Shown here: positions 34,893 to 43,867 of the stretch, piece by piece
How positions within the stretch are numbered: the stretch's first letter is position 1
Layout of the letters: every line of letters begins with the position of its first letter
Assembly: GCF_038002225.1 (NCBI RefSeq)
Contig: NZ_JBBOCA010000001.1
Coordinates: 1,116,001-1,180,000 of the forward strand
DNA from: Paenibacillus sp. FSL R7-0204
GTDB taxonomy: Bacteria; Bacillota; Bacilli; Paenibacillales; Paenibacillaceae
Direction: 5' to 3'
DNA: 64,000 bases
Translations under genes and position numbers: made by a program
Notes under the pieces: model-generated
What the model saw: the letters and a program-made list of their open reading frames with translations, nothing else
Database searches by the model: none
What the model was told of the DNA's origin: nothing

Positions 34893-34933
34893 GCAGGTAC
34901 GGGGTGTGTGGGCCGAGAAGTTGCTCCTCCACA

Positions 34934-34965
34934 CCAAAGAGACCGGGTTGCCCCGGCCTCTTTGG
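34934..34965 (-). other. 14-bp stem with GCAA tetraloop, downstream of the toxin candidate
   Basis: Arms at 34934-34947 and 34952-34965. On the minus strand the only imperfect pair is a G-U wobble and the loop is GCAA (GNRA). On the plus strand it would be an A-C mismatch, so the RNA is probably made from the minus strand. It lacks a T run and may be a 3' stability element or weak terminator. Confidence 0.5.
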
Positions 34966-34985
34966 CGGCTTGCTGTCTTCAGGAT

Positions 34986-35066
34986 TCAGGATTTATCCTT
35001 CTTGACGGCAAGCTGTACAATCATAATCACAAGAACGAGCAGTGCGATGAGCTGGTCTGTACTCAT
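34986..35066 (-). CDS. small hydrophobic peptide, holin-like type I toxin candidate
   Basis: 26 codons: a polar start (MSTDQ), one membrane-spanning stretch LIALLVLVIMIVQLAV and a charged tail KKDKS. GGAGG lies 11 nt before the ATG. This resembles the tiny holin-like toxins of Bacillus and Paenibacillus, many of which belong to type I toxin-antitoxin pairs (TxpA/BsrG type). A structured stem follows. I could not identify an antisense antitoxin RNA, so the toxin role is a hypothesis. Confidence 0.5.
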   Translation of the reverse strand: MSTDQLIALLVLVIMIVQLAVKKDKS

Positions 35067-35310
35067 ACTAGTCCGAACCTCCAATCCCGTTACAAGGATG
35101 GCTCTTATCGGACCTGCGTCTCCTCTCCAAGAAGCTGCTTCGTTCCCCTTATTTCAGCCTATGTATTCTTACATATACTTAGTACTTAAGCATATAAATA
35201 TTATTGCAGCAGACGGCTGCTGGCGGGGCGGCAATGCCTCTGAACAGCCTTGCGTAATGCAGGTGAACCTTCCAGCAATTTTTATCTTGTACTTCGGATG
35301 AGGCTGCTTT
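35067..35310. other. gene-poor stretch between toxin candidate and arsB
   Basis: No convincing gene. It must hold the promoter and leader of the minus-strand small peptide. It contains a small palindrome (ATGTA TTCT TACAT near 35160). Longer open frames here on the plus strand lack ribosome binding sites and protein-like composition. Confidence 0.4.
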
Positions 35311-35344
35311 AGTATATATAAATTGGCTTATATTTATATCTACT
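35311..35344. promoter_or_regulatory. 13-bp palindromic operator upstream of arsB
   Basis: AGTATATATAAAT (35311-35323) and ATTTATATCTACT (35332-35344) are inverted repeats with 12 of 13 positions paired and an 8-nt spacer. It lies about 50 nt upstream of the arsB start. The AT-rich dyad is like operators of ArsR/SmtB repressors, but no arsR gene is adjacent. Confidence 0.5.
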
Positions 35345-35392
35345 GTAAGGAGTGCATCGGGGAATGCTGCAGATCAAATGGGGGGCTGAATT

Positions 35393-36682
35393 ATGGTTGT
35401 GATAGCCTGCCTGATTTTTGTTGTGACTTTGGTTTTTGTGATCTGGCAGCCGCGGAATTTATCGATTGGCTGGTCCGCCTGCGGCGGGGCGATTCTCGCG
35501 CTTGCGGCAGGAGTGGTCAGTTTCGGGGATGTCCGTGATGTGACGCTGATTGTATGGAATGCAACGCTTGCCTTTGTAGCGATTATTCTAATTTCCTTAA
35601 TTCTCGATCGTGTCGGCTTCTTCGAGTGGGCGGCGCTGCATATGGCTGCGGCGGCACGCGGCAACGGCACGCTGATGTTCATCTATGTGATTGTGCTGGG
35701 TGCAGTCGTGGCGATGCTGTTCGCCAATGACGGGGCAGCGCTGATTCTGACGCCGATTGTGCTGGCGATGGTCCGGGCGCTGAATCTGGACGAGCGCAAA
35801 GTCTTTCCTTTTATTATTGCCAGCGGCTTCATTGCCGATACCACCTCGCTGCCGCTGACCGTCAGCAATCTGGTTAATATTGTATCCGCCGATTTCTTCG
35901 GTATCACCTTCATGCAGTATGCAGGACATATGTGGCTGCCGACCCTGTTCTCGCTTGGAGCAAGTATTCTGGTCTTATATCTGTACTTCCGCCGCAGCAT
36001 CCCGAAGGCTTATGACACCGCTGGCATGAAGCTTCCGGGGGATGCCATCAAGGACCAGCGGATGTTCCGGCTATCCTGGTTCGTACTCGCGCTTCTGATT
36101 GCCGGATATTTCGTCAGTGAATTCCTGGACATTCCGGTATCTGTGGTAGCAGGAGTAATTGCAATCTGTTTCCTGCTGATGGCCCGCAGAAGTCCTTACG
36201 TGAAGACGATGGAAGTGGTCAAGGGGGCGCCTTGGGCGATTGTTTTCTTCTCCATTGGCATGTACGTGGTGGTGTATGGACTGCGTAATGCGGGATTGAC
36301 GGATGTGCTTGCAGAGATGATCGGCGGAATAGCGAAGCACGGGCTGTTCGCAGCCACGATGGGCATGGGCTTCCTGGCTGCGCTGCTCTCCTCGGCGATG
36401 AATAATCTGCCAACGGTGCTGATCGGGGCGCTGGCCATTGATACCGCACACGCCGCGGGTCTGGTGAAGGAGGCTCTGATCTACGCGAATGTTATTGGTT
36501 CGGATTTGGGCCCGAAGATTACGCCGATCGGTTCACTGGCTACCCTGTTGTGGCTGCATGTGCTGTCTGGCAAGGGTGTGAAGATCTCCTGGGGCACCTA
36601 TTTCAAAATAGGGATGATCCTTACGGTTCCCACACTGTTCATCACGTTGCTGGGTCTATATTTGGAGCTGAAGTGGCTCTGA
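35393..36682 (+). CDS. arsB: ArsB-type arsenite/antimonite efflux pump (ion transporter superfamily)
   Basis: 429 residues, almost entirely membrane-embedded with about 11 helices. ArsB-like segments are [27 protein letters not shown] (shown in part), [32 protein letters not shown] and [19 protein letters not shown]. These are the substrate-coordinating loops of the ArsB/NhaD superfamily. It probably expels As(III)/Sb(III) using the proton gradient. GGGGG precedes the ATG. No arsR, arsC or acr3 is adjacent. A terminator follows at 36709. Confidence 0.85.
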   Translation: MVVIACLIFVVTLVFVIWQPRNLSIGWSACGGAILALAAGVVSFGDVRDVTLIVWNATLAFVAIILISLILDRVGFFEWAALHMAAAARGNGTLMFIYVIVLGAVVAMLFANDGAALILTPIVLAMVRALNLDERKVFPFIIASGFIADTTSLPLTVSNLVNIVSADFFGITFMQYAGHMWLPTLFSLGASILVLYLYFRRSIPKAYDTAGMKLPGDAIKDQRMFRLSWFVLALLIAGYFVSEFLDIPVSVVAGVIAICFLLMARRSPYVKTMEVVKGAPWAIVFFSIGMYVVVYGLRNAGLTDVLAEMIGGIAKHGLFAATMGMGFLAALLSSAMNNLPTVLIGALAIDTAHAAGLVKEALIYANVIGSDLGPKITPIGSLATLLWLHVLSGKGVKISWGTYFKIGMILTVPTLFITLLGLYLELKWL

Positions 36683-36708
36683 TCACATTTACAACTCACA
36701 ATATAAAG

Positions 36709-36744
36709 GAGCGGTGCAGACCTTAGTCTGACCGCTCTTTTTTT
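36709..36744 (+). terminator. Rho-independent terminator after arsB
   Basis: GAGCGGT (36709-36715) pairs with ACCGCTC (36731-36737), with an inner CAGAC/GTCTG stem, followed by seven T. Confidence 0.85.
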
Positions 36745-36760
36745 CACAATCTAAGGCAGA

Positions 36761-37969
36761 TCATTCCTTCTTCTTTCCCTGCGGCTGCTCCTGCTGCTCC
36801 GGATACTTCACCACAGGCCATTTCACCTTGCGCAGGGCGTTCATCAGCTCCGGCCCGGCATGCAGATTGCTGCTGACCAGCTCCCCTGGCGTGAGCGCCA
36901 TCCACTGGTTGAGAGAGACGTCGGCGAACCGGTCGCTCTTGAACATTTCCAGGAACCAGAGCGTCTCTGTGCCGGTATTCTGAACATAATGCCCCTCTGC
37001 AAAAGGCACATAGCCGACATCCCCGGCTCTTACATTGAAGGTGCGCGCATCGCCGTTGCCTCCGAAGACGGTCATTCGTCCTTGCCCGCTGAGGTAATAC
37101 TGCCACTCGTCATTATTAGGGTGCCAGTGCAGCTCCCGCATCGCCCCGGGCTCAATCTCTACCAGGGCTGCGGCGATATTCCGTGAGATGGGGAAATTGC
37201 TGGAGTCGACAATCCGCACACTGCCTCCCGGAGTCTTGAGCGGCGGCTGGGCCATCAGCCGATGCTTGAAGCTCAGCGGAATCTCCCCGTAAGGTGATTC
37301 GATCCGCTGGCTTGCAATCGGGCCGGGCACCTGATCCTGATAGATGTACACCTGCTCCTTGGGAAGATAGGCGAATGCGGACTCAGGAACGCCGAAGTTC
37401 GCGGACAGGACTTCGCGCGGTGTATGAGCGAACCAATCGGAGATGGACAGGGTATTCAGATCCGAGAAGCCTCCGTCGTCGAACACAAGGAGGAATTCAC
37501 ATCCCTCAGCCAGACCCTGAATGGAATGAGGGATGCCTGGAGGGAAATACCACAGATCGCCGGGACCCACATCGGCAATGAAGTTGCGGCCATTCTGGTC
37601 CACGGCTGTAATCCTTGCGCTGCCCAGCAGCATGTAGGACCATTCCGCCTGCTGATGCCAGTGCAGCTCACGTACACCGCCCGGCGTCAGGCTCATATTT
37701 ACGCCCGCAAGCGTAGTAGCCACAGGCAGCTCCCTGACCGTCACCTCACGGGACCATCCGCCATGATTCAGCTGCATATGGGCGTCAGAGAACGAGAACT
37801 TCAGATTCGGGATCAGCCCGTTGTCCGTGACCGGAGGAACGAACATATCGGGATTCTCCCGGTCGCGCATGACGTCACGTGGACCCAGGTCGATATTGCC
37901 TGCACCGTCACTGCGTATGGGCTGGGGAATGACGGGCTGGCCTGGAGAACGGGGATGCTCAGGATTCAT
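36761..37969 (-). CDS. oxalate decarboxylase family bicupin with altered lid loop
   Basis: 402 residues with two cupin domains. The first metal site has HWHQQAEW (His103, His105, Glu109) plus a His in GIPHSIQ; the second has HWHPNNDEW plus a His in EGHYVQNTG. These bind Mn. The family converts oxalate to formate and CO2. In Bacillus OxdC the lid loop is SENST, with a catalytic Glu; here the aligned loop is SDLNT (169-173), so the Glu is replaced by Asp170. Activity may be shifted, for example to oxalate oxidation. AAAGGAG precedes ATG 37969; the longer frame to 38020 is unlikely. Confidence 0.85.
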   Translation of the reverse strand: MNPEHPRSPGQPVIPQPIRSDGAGNIDLGPRDVMRDRENPDMFVPPVTDNGLIPNLKFSFSDAHMQLNHGGWSREVTVRELPVATTLAGVNMSLTPGGVRELHWHQQAEWSYMLLGSARITAVDQNGRNFIADVGPGDLWYFPPGIPHSIQGLAEGCEFLLVFDDGGFSDLNTLSISDWFAHTPREVLSANFGVPESAFAYLPKEQVYIYQDQVPGPIASQRIESPYGEIPLSFKHRLMAQPPLKTPGGSVRIVDSSNFPISRNIAAALVEIEPGAMRELHWHPNNDEWQYYLSGQGRMTVFGGNGDARTFNVRAGDVGYVPFAEGHYVQNTGTETLWFLEMFKSDRFADVSLNQWMALTPGELVSSNLHAGPELMNALRKVKWPVVKYPEQQEQPQGKKKE

Positions 37970-38084
37970 CACATAGCTCCTTTCTGGAACGCACAGCATT
38001 TCAAGAAAATATATGCGCAAATGTGATAATATTTGACTACCGGATAAAGATCCGTACGATAAACAGAGAGCAGGGTTAGAACCA

Positions 38085-39653
38085 ATGACATTAAGTGGAC
38101 AAGAACGCTACCGCTTCAGCGAAGCGCCTATATGGGAATTGCAGCGCACCTATTATGAACAGCTGGGTCTCCAGGCTTGGGCTAACGACCAGGTTCCGCA
38201 GTATATTACAAGCAATCCGATGATCGGAACGGCATATGCGGAGATCATCTTCGGCTTTCTTCAGGACCGTGCGCAGAAAGGATTCACTACAGAGCCTGTA
38301 GTGGTACTGGAGCTTGGTGCAGGAGTGGGGCGTCTGGCGTTCCATGTGCTCCAGCAGCTCTGTGAGCTGATCCAATATGCGGGCGTGCTGCTGCCGCCGT
38401 TCCGTTACGTGATGAGCGATCTGCCGTGGAAGAACATTGAGGGCTGGCAGCAGCACGAGGGGTTGAAGCCTTTTGTAGAGCAGGGAATGCTTGACTTTGC
38501 CCGCTTCGATGCGGTCCGGGATACGGAGCTGTCCTTAACGCAGAGCGGATTGGTGATTAAGCCCGGGGAGCTGGAGCAGCCGCTGATGGTGATCGCCAAC
38601 TACTTCTTCGACAGTATCCCGCAGGAGCTGCTCTATATGGATGAAGGCAAGATCTATGAATGTGAGGTCTCGCTGAAATATCCTGAGGAGTCCGCTACGA
38701 TGGGGCCGTCCGAGGTGCTCCGTGATCTGGTGCCGGAATACCATTACAAGCGTGCAGCGGGCTATGAGGACCCCTCGTATCCTTATCATGAAGTGATCTC
38801 GTTCTATCTGGACAAGCTGGAGGATTCACATGTGCTGTTCCCGGAGGCGGCCCTGTCCTGCATGGAGCGTCTGGGGGCACTCTCCCGGGGAAGCTTCCTG
38901 CTGCTCACTGCCGATAAGGGAGACCACCGGCTGGAGAACTGGGAGTTCGCCGAGCCGCCAAAGCTGATTCATCACGGAAGCATCTCGCTTACGGCGAATT
39001 ATCATGCGCTGGTGCATTATTTTGAACGGAAGGGTGCACAATCCCAATTCACGCAGCATCATTATAAAAATCTTAATGTGGGCTGTATCCTGATGCTGGA
39101 GGAGCCGATGCTGCATCCACATACCCGGCTGGCCTACCGGCGGTTTGTCGAGCGGTTCGGGCCGGATGATTTCTTCAGCCTGAAGGTATGGATCGACAAG
39201 AATTACGACACCATCGGCATGCAGCAGATTCTGGCCTTCTGGCGGCTGGGGGGCTATGACGCGGAGCTGTTCATTCAGAGCGCCGAACGGATCTCTGCGC
39301 TGCTGCCGGATGCCAGCGACGAGGAGCTGCTGGACCTTCAGCGGGGGATCGACCGGATGTGGCGGGGCTTCTACCCGATGCCGCAAAAGTATGATTTGGC
39401 GCTGGACTGCGGCCTGCTGCTGTTCGAGATGGAGCAGTACGGGGAATCCCGCCGCTTCCTGGAGCATTCGCTTGCGTCAAGTACGGAAGAGCCTGTAATT
39501 ACCGTGCTGTACTGCCTGGCGATCTGCAGCTATGAGCAGGAGGATGATGAGGCAGCGCTGGATTATACGCGCAGATCCCTGCTGATCGAGCCGGAGCATG
39601 AGGAAGCATTGGAGCTGCTGGCGGCGCTCAGCCAGGACCCGGCAGAGGCGTAG
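38085..39653 (+). CDS. class I SAM-dependent methyltransferase-like protein with C-terminal TPR
   Basis: 522 residues. The SAM-binding motif I reads [17 protein letters not shown] (near residue 70-86). A later acidic segment ([10 protein letters not shown]) may be motif II, and [11 protein letters not shown] resembles MidA-type methyltransferases, which act on proteins. The C-terminal part has helical repeats ending with [18 protein letters not shown], a TPR-like unit. The substrate is unknown. It is divergent from the bicupin; the two starts are 115 nt apart, so they may share a regulatory region. Confidence 0.7.
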   Translation: MTLSGQERYRFSEAPIWELQRTYYEQLGLQAWANDQVPQYITSNPMIGTAYAEIIFGFLQDRAQKGFTTEPVVVLELGAGVGRLAFHVLQQLCELIQYAGVLLPPFRYVMSDLPWKNIEGWQQHEGLKPFVEQGMLDFARFDAVRDTELSLTQSGLVIKPGELEQPLMVIANYFFDSIPQELLYMDEGKIYECEVSLKYPEESATMGPSEVLRDLVPEYHYKRAAGYEDPSYPYHEVISFYLDKLEDSHVLFPEAALSCMERLGALSRGSFLLLTADKGDHRLENWEFAEPPKLIHHGSISLTANYHALVHYFERKGAQSQFTQHHYKNLNVGCILMLEEPMLHPHTRLAYRRFVERFGPDDFFSLKVWIDKNYDTIGMQQILAFWRLGGYDAELFIQSAERISALLPDASDEELLDLQRGIDRMWRGFYPMPQKYDLALDCGLLLFEMEQYGESRRFLEHSLASSTEEPVITVLYCLAICSYEQEDDEAALDYTRRSLLIEPEHEEALELLAALSQDPAEA

Positions 39654-39739
39654 GCGGCTGCCCCAGGCAGTCCGGTACGGCCCTTTACACCCGGTGTGTG
39701 TTTTGTTATTCTGTATCCAATAAAGCAAACGCGATGACG

Positions 39740-40020
39740 AGAAGAGTACATTCGGGTTCTTCCCTCACAGAGAGCTCCGGCTGGTGTGAAGGAGCAGGGA
39801 AGACTGAATGGAAACAAGCCTCTGAGCGGCTTACCGGAACCAGGCAGCAGCCGGGGATGGTACGACAGGAGCTCCTGTTACAGAGCTAGAGTATAAGCCC
39901 TGCGTGATGGCAGCGCCGTACTTGATGAGATTAATATGGTGACATATTAATAAACCTGGGGTGGTACCGCGAGAATTTCGTCCCCAAGACTTACGGTCTT
40001 GGAGGTGAGGTTCTTTTTTG
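39740..40020 (+). promoter_or_regulatory. T-box leader (tRNA-Gln) of glnS
   Basis: The T-box core GGGGTGGTACCGCG at 39958-39971 is the antiterminator sequence that pairs with the tRNA 3' end. Stem I starts near 39755 with the GAGAGCTCCGG and CTGGTG elements. The specifier position reads CAA (39815-39817) in GGAAACAAGCC, a glutamine codon, which agrees with the downstream gene. A CCAAGAC/GTCTTGG stem (39984-40002) and a T run to 40019 form the terminator. Uncharged tRNA-Gln would raise glnS expression. Confidence 0.9.
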
Positions 40021-40069
40021 TTGTATCCAGCGAAGGCGGCATGCTACCCATAAACAGGAGGAGATTGGA

Positions 40070-41773
40070 ATGACGGACAATAATGGACCGGCTCTGCCGG
40101 AGAATTATATGGATAGGCTGATTAGAGAAGATGTGGAGGCGGGAGTCTTCAGCAGGGAGATCTGCACCCGGTTTCCACCGGAGCCCAATGGCTATCTGCA
40201 TATCGGGAGTGCTTTTGCCATCCATACAAACGTGGAAATTGCCCGTAAATACGGCGGCCGCTTCCATCTGCGCTTCGATGATACCAACCCGCTCAAAGAG
40301 GATAAGGAATATGCGGAGGCAATCATCCGTGACCTTGAATGGCTGGGCTGCAGTCCAGGGGAGCACATCTACTACGGCTCCGATTATTCGGAGGAGATCT
40401 ACCGCAGGGCAGAGACGCTCATTCTGAAGGGGAAAGCCTATGTCTGTGATATGACGGCAGCAGAGGTAACGGCTTACCGGGGGACCTTAACCGGGCCGGG
40501 GAAGGACAGTCCTTACCGCAGCCGAACGCCGGAGGAGAATCTGCGGCTGTTCCGGGAGATGCGTGCGGGGAGCTATCCGAATGGCGCTAAAGTGCTGCGG
40601 GCCAAGATCGACATGGCCTCGCCGAACATGAATCTGCGAGATCCGGTGCTGTACCGGATTATTCATGCCGCGCATTACCGCACGGGCGTTGCCTGGTGCA
40701 TCTACCCGATGTATGATTTCGCCCATCCGATTCAGGATGCGCTGGAAGGGGTGACGCATTCGCTCTGCTCGATCGAGTTCAAGGATCACCGGCCGCTGTA
40801 TGAGTGGGTGCTGCGGGAGCTGGAGATCCCTGAAGCCCCGAGGCAAAGGGAATTCGGCCGGGTGAACCTGACGGGAGTGGTCACCAGCAAGCGGTATCTC
40901 CGGGAGCTGGTTGCCGGGAATTATGTGGACGGCTGGGATGATCCGCGGCTGCCTACGCTCAGCGGGCTGCGCAGAAGGGGATTCACGCCGGAGAGCATCA
41001 GGGATTTTGTCCGGGAGATCGGGATGGTCCGGAATACGGCCATGGTGGATTTCTCGCTGCTGGAGCATTGCCTGAGACAGGACCTGAAGGCGAAGGTGCC
41101 GGCGGTCATGGCGGTACTGGACCCGCTGAAGGTCGTGCTTACCAATTACGCTGAAGGGGCCTCTGAGCTGCTTCCGATCCCTAACAACCCAGAGAATGCC
41201 GAGCTGGGTTCAAGAGAAGTACCGTTCTCCGGCACGCTCTACATCGAGCGGGCCGATTTCATGGAGGTGCCTGTGAAGGGCTTCCGCAGACTGGTTCCAG
41301 GCGGCGAGGTGCGGCTTAAGGGCGGTTATATTATCCGCTGCCATGAGGTCATTAAGGATGCGCAGACGGGGGCCGTCCTCGAACTGCGGTGCACCTACGA
41401 CCCGGAGACCAAGAGCGGCGGTGCATTAAGCGGCCGGAAGGTGAAGGGGACCGTGCAATGGGTCTCCGCTGCACATGCGCTGAAAAGTGATGTATACCTG
41501 TATGAACAGCTGCTGACGGATAACAGCGGGCCGAAGGAGGAGGGCGAGAGCTGGGAGGAATACATCAACCCGAGTTCCGTAACTCTGCTCACGGATTGCC
41601 TGCTGGAGCCGCTTGCGGGTAACCCTCAGCCCGGGGACACCTACCAGTTCCTGCGTCACGGCTATTTCTGCATCGACAGCAGGTATAGCACAGCTCAGAA
41701 GCTGGTGTTCAACCGAATCGTCCCGCTTAAGGACACCTGGAAGGGCAACGCGGCCACATCCGGGGAAGTGTAA
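40070..41773 (+). CDS. glnS: glutaminyl-tRNA synthetase
   Basis: 567 residues. The class I signature is present as PEPNGYLHIGSA (HIGS at 44-47) and the KMSKS equivalent as VVTSKRYLRE (near 270). FRFDDTNP-like RFDDTNPLKEDKEY and YPMYDFAHPIQDALEGVTHS are GlnRS features that separate it from GltX. The C-terminal beta-barrel anticodon domain is complete. It joins Gln to tRNA-Gln in the cytoplasm. Many Firmicutes instead use GltX plus GatCAB, so a direct GlnRS is notable. Regulation is by the upstream T-box. Confidence 0.95.
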   Translation: MTDNNGPALPENYMDRLIREDVEAGVFSREICTRFPPEPNGYLHIGSAFAIHTNVEIARKYGGRFHLRFDDTNPLKEDKEYAEAIIRDLEWLGCSPGEHIYYGSDYSEEIYRRAETLILKGKAYVCDMTAAEVTAYRGTLTGPGKDSPYRSRTPEENLRLFREMRAGSYPNGAKVLRAKIDMASPNMNLRDPVLYRIIHAAHYRTGVAWCIYPMYDFAHPIQDALEGVTHSLCSIEFKDHRPLYEWVLRELEIPEAPRQREFGRVNLTGVVTSKRYLRELVAGNYVDGWDDPRLPTLSGLRRRGFTPESIRDFVREIGMVRNTAMVDFSLLEHCLRQDLKAKVPAVMAVLDPLKVVLTNYAEGASELLPIPNNPENAELGSREVPFSGTLYIERADFMEVPVKGFRRLVPGGEVRLKGGYIIRCHEVIKDAQTGAVLELRCTYDPETKSGGALSGRKVKGTVQWVSAAHALKSDVYLYEQLLTDNSGPKEEGESWEEYINPSSVTLLTDCLLEPLAGNPQPGDTYQFLRHGYFCIDSRYSTAQKLVFNRIVPLKDTWKGNAATSGEV

Positions 41774-41852
41774 TATATACACATTCTAGGAACGCTGTAC
41801 GGACTGGCTACGCCAAGGCAATTTTCTTAAAAGCTCAAAGAGTTACACATGC

Positions 41853-41881
41853 AGCGATGCTCCTGTTATAGGAGCATCGCT
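41853..41881. terminator. 12-bp perfect hairpin downstream of glnS
   Basis: AGCGATGCTCCT (41853-41864) pairs perfectly with 41870-41881 around a 5-nt loop. There is no T run, so termination efficiency is uncertain. Confidence 0.55.
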
Positions 41882-41956
41882 GATTTGCGTGATGCGCCTG
41901 CCAAGCTAATGGTCGACAAGCGGGAGAAAATACTGGTTAGAAGTAAAGCGTTGCCT

Positions 41957-42131
41957 GCACTTTGTACATTAGATTTCATTAAAATCGGCCCAAATACAGC
42001 TTCTATTGTATTTTATACAGCAGATTAGTGGGAAAATGGCCGTTGATAACAAAAAACCGGCAATCAAGTGTATGAAATACAACAGAGTGAGTTCTATCGC
42101 AATTTATTGTGTAATCTATTGCACAAAGTAC
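41957..42131. repeat. nested imperfect inverted repeats upstream of mntH
   Basis: Outer arms 41957-41975 and 42113-42131 match at 16 of 19 positions; inner arms 42002-42019 and 42069-42086 match at 16 of 18. The four arms share a pattern of TTTxxTRCA followed by AGATT or GATT. This accounts for much of the 41782-42287 gene-free stretch, in which I see no coding region and no Mn riboswitch. Confidence 0.65.
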
Positions 42132-42287
42132 AATCACCTCCAGCAAAGGAGTTCACTCGATTGTGGGAGTGGGTAATAACATAAGGGTATGAGCCTCACT
42201 TTATCGCGTGTCTTTACATAATATGGGTTGAGGATTAGGCGTGCAGGCATAAGCTCAGGCAGCGTATGAAAACCCAGTGAAAATACA

Positions 42288-42350
42288 TTTACAATTCTCA
42301 TATTGAGGATTATAATAAAACCAGATCAAATGTTGCACCAGGGAAACTTT
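42288..42350 (+). promoter_or_regulatory. sigma-A promoter with MntR-like box for mntH
   Basis: TTTACA at 42288-42293, a 17-nt spacer and TATAAT at 42311-42316 form a strong promoter. AATGTTGCACCAGGGAAACT (from 42329) resembles the MntR operator of Bacillus mntH and overlaps the start-site region, as expected for Mn-dependent repression. Confidence 0.65.
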
Positions 42351-42393
42351 CGTGTGTATAGACAACTTTTTCCGGGCAAGAGGAGGACAGAAC

Positions 42394-43692
42394 ATGATGG
42401 AGCAAAATACCGCAGTAGAATCATCCCCTATACTAAAAGGTCATACCAACAAACATTCGGCGCAATCGGTGCTTAACGGAGATGTCAAAGGACTAAAGAG
42501 ACTTCTTCCTTTTCTGGGCCCGGCTTTTATAGCTTCCGTAGCTTACCTGGACCCCGGCAATTTCGCCACCAATATTACCGCAGGCTCGAAATACGGGTAT
42601 CTGCTGCTCTGGGTCATTTTCGCCTCGAATCTGATGGCCGTACTCATTCAATCCTTATCCGCCAAGCTTGGTATTGCTACCGGCAAGAATCTGCCGGAGG
42701 TCGCGCGGGAGCAATTCCCGAAGGGCGTGTCGATCTTCCTGTGGATTCAGAGTGAAATCGTCATTATCGCTACCGACCTGGCGGAATTCATCGGCGCAGC
42801 GCTTGGACTGTATTTACTGTTCGGTATCCCGATGCTGCCGGCTGCACTGATAACCGCTATAGGGTCATTCGCTATTCTGGAGCTTCAGCGGCGCGGCTAC
42901 CGTACCCTGGAGGCTGGAATCGCCGGTATGGTGATGATCGTAGTTCTGGCTTTTGCATTCCAGGTCATTATGGCGAAGCCGGATGCAGGCAGTGTAGTGG
43001 CGGGGATGTTCACCCCCAGATTCGAGGGCGTGGACAGCATTCTGCTGGCTGCCGGGATTCTCGGCGCAACGGTTATGCCCCACGCCATCTATCTGCATTC
43101 TTCGCTAACCCAGAGCCGGATCGTCGGGATTGATGAACGGGAGAAGAAGCAGATCTTCCGGCTGGAATTCATCGATATCCTTATCGCGATGCTGATTGCC
43201 GGTGCGGTCAATATGGCGATGGTCATTGTGGCGGCCGCGCTGTTCTTTAAGAACGGTCTGGTGGTGCAGGATCTGGATGTCGCCTTCGAGCAGTTCCGCA
43301 ATCTGGCCGGTCCCGTGACGGCAGTCTCCTTCGGCCTGGGCCTGCTAATCGCAGGGCTATCCAGCTCGTCGGTCGGTACGATGGCCGGTGATGTGGTCAT
43401 GCAGGGCTTCATTAATAAAAAAATCAACCTCTACCTCCGCCGGGCGATCACCATTATTCCGCCGCTCGCCATCATCGCTTTGGGCGTTAACGCAACCAGC
43501 GCACTGGTAATGAGCCAGGTCGTCCTTTCCTTCGGGATTGCCTTCGCCCTGATTCCGCTCGTCATCTTCACCAGTGACCGCCGGATCATGCAGGGGTTGG
43601 CGAACCACCGGATCACCACCATCCTCGGCTGGATCATATCTGCCCTGGTGGTCGCCCTGAACCTGTTCCTGGTGGTGGAGATGTTTGTGTAA
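42394..43692 (+). CDS. mntH: Nramp-type divalent metal (Mn2+) transporter
   Basis: 432 residues with about 11 membrane helices. The metal-binding DPGN motif is present in YLDPGNFATN of helix 1, and the MPH motif in TVMPHAIYLHSS of helix 6; the consensus transport motif region is also intact. It imports Mn2+ with protons. AGAGGAGGA before ATG 42394 supports that start over an upstream GTG at 42352. The MntR-like site upstream predicts repression when Mn is plentiful. Confidence 0.94.
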   Translation: MMEQNTAVESSPILKGHTNKHSAQSVLNGDVKGLKRLLPFLGPAFIASVAYLDPGNFATNITAGSKYGYLLLWVIFASNLMAVLIQSLSAKLGIATGKNLPEVAREQFPKGVSIFLWIQSEIVIIATDLAEFIGAALGLYLLFGIPMLPAALITAIGSFAILELQRRGYRTLEAGIAGMVMIVVLAFAFQVIMAKPDAGSVVAGMFTPRFEGVDSILLAAGILGATVMPHAIYLHSSLTQSRIVGIDEREKKQIFRLEFIDILIAMLIAGAVNMAMVIVAAALFFKNGLVVQDLDVAFEQFRNLAGPVTAVSFGLGLLIAGLSSSSVGTMAGDVVMQGFINKKINLYLRRAITIIPPLAIIALGVNATSALVMSQVVLSFGIAFALIPLVIFTSDRRIMQGLANHRITTILGWIISALVVALNLFLVVEMFV

Positions 43693-43798
43693 GCTATGCA
43701 GGAAATTGAATATTTGAAGTATGGGTAGCGGAGCGGGCGATTTGATTGTGGAAAAGCGGAGCGTGCTCCTAAGCGTCGCCTTAACTCATACGCATAAC

Positions 43799-43850
43799 AA
43801 AAGAGGTGTCTCATTTGCCGTTTGCCGGCTTCTGAAGACACCTCTTTTCT
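43799..43850. terminator. bidirectional terminator between mntH and the second sugar operon
   Basis: AAAAGAGGTGTC (43799-43810) pairs perfectly with GACACCTCTTTT (43837-43848). The genes converge here. Confidence 0.85.
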
Positions 43851-43867
43851 GTTAAAGGATCAGCCGG

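Noticed and set aside
34872..35301. Plus-strand frames of 105 and 131 codons before arsB
   Set aside because: No ribosome binding site or domain. They run through the array border, the stem at 34934 and the antisense strand of the small peptide.
41782..42287. yybP-ykoY Mn riboswitch in front of mntH
   Set aside because: I could not find its conserved core; a promoter and MntR-like box explain Mn control.
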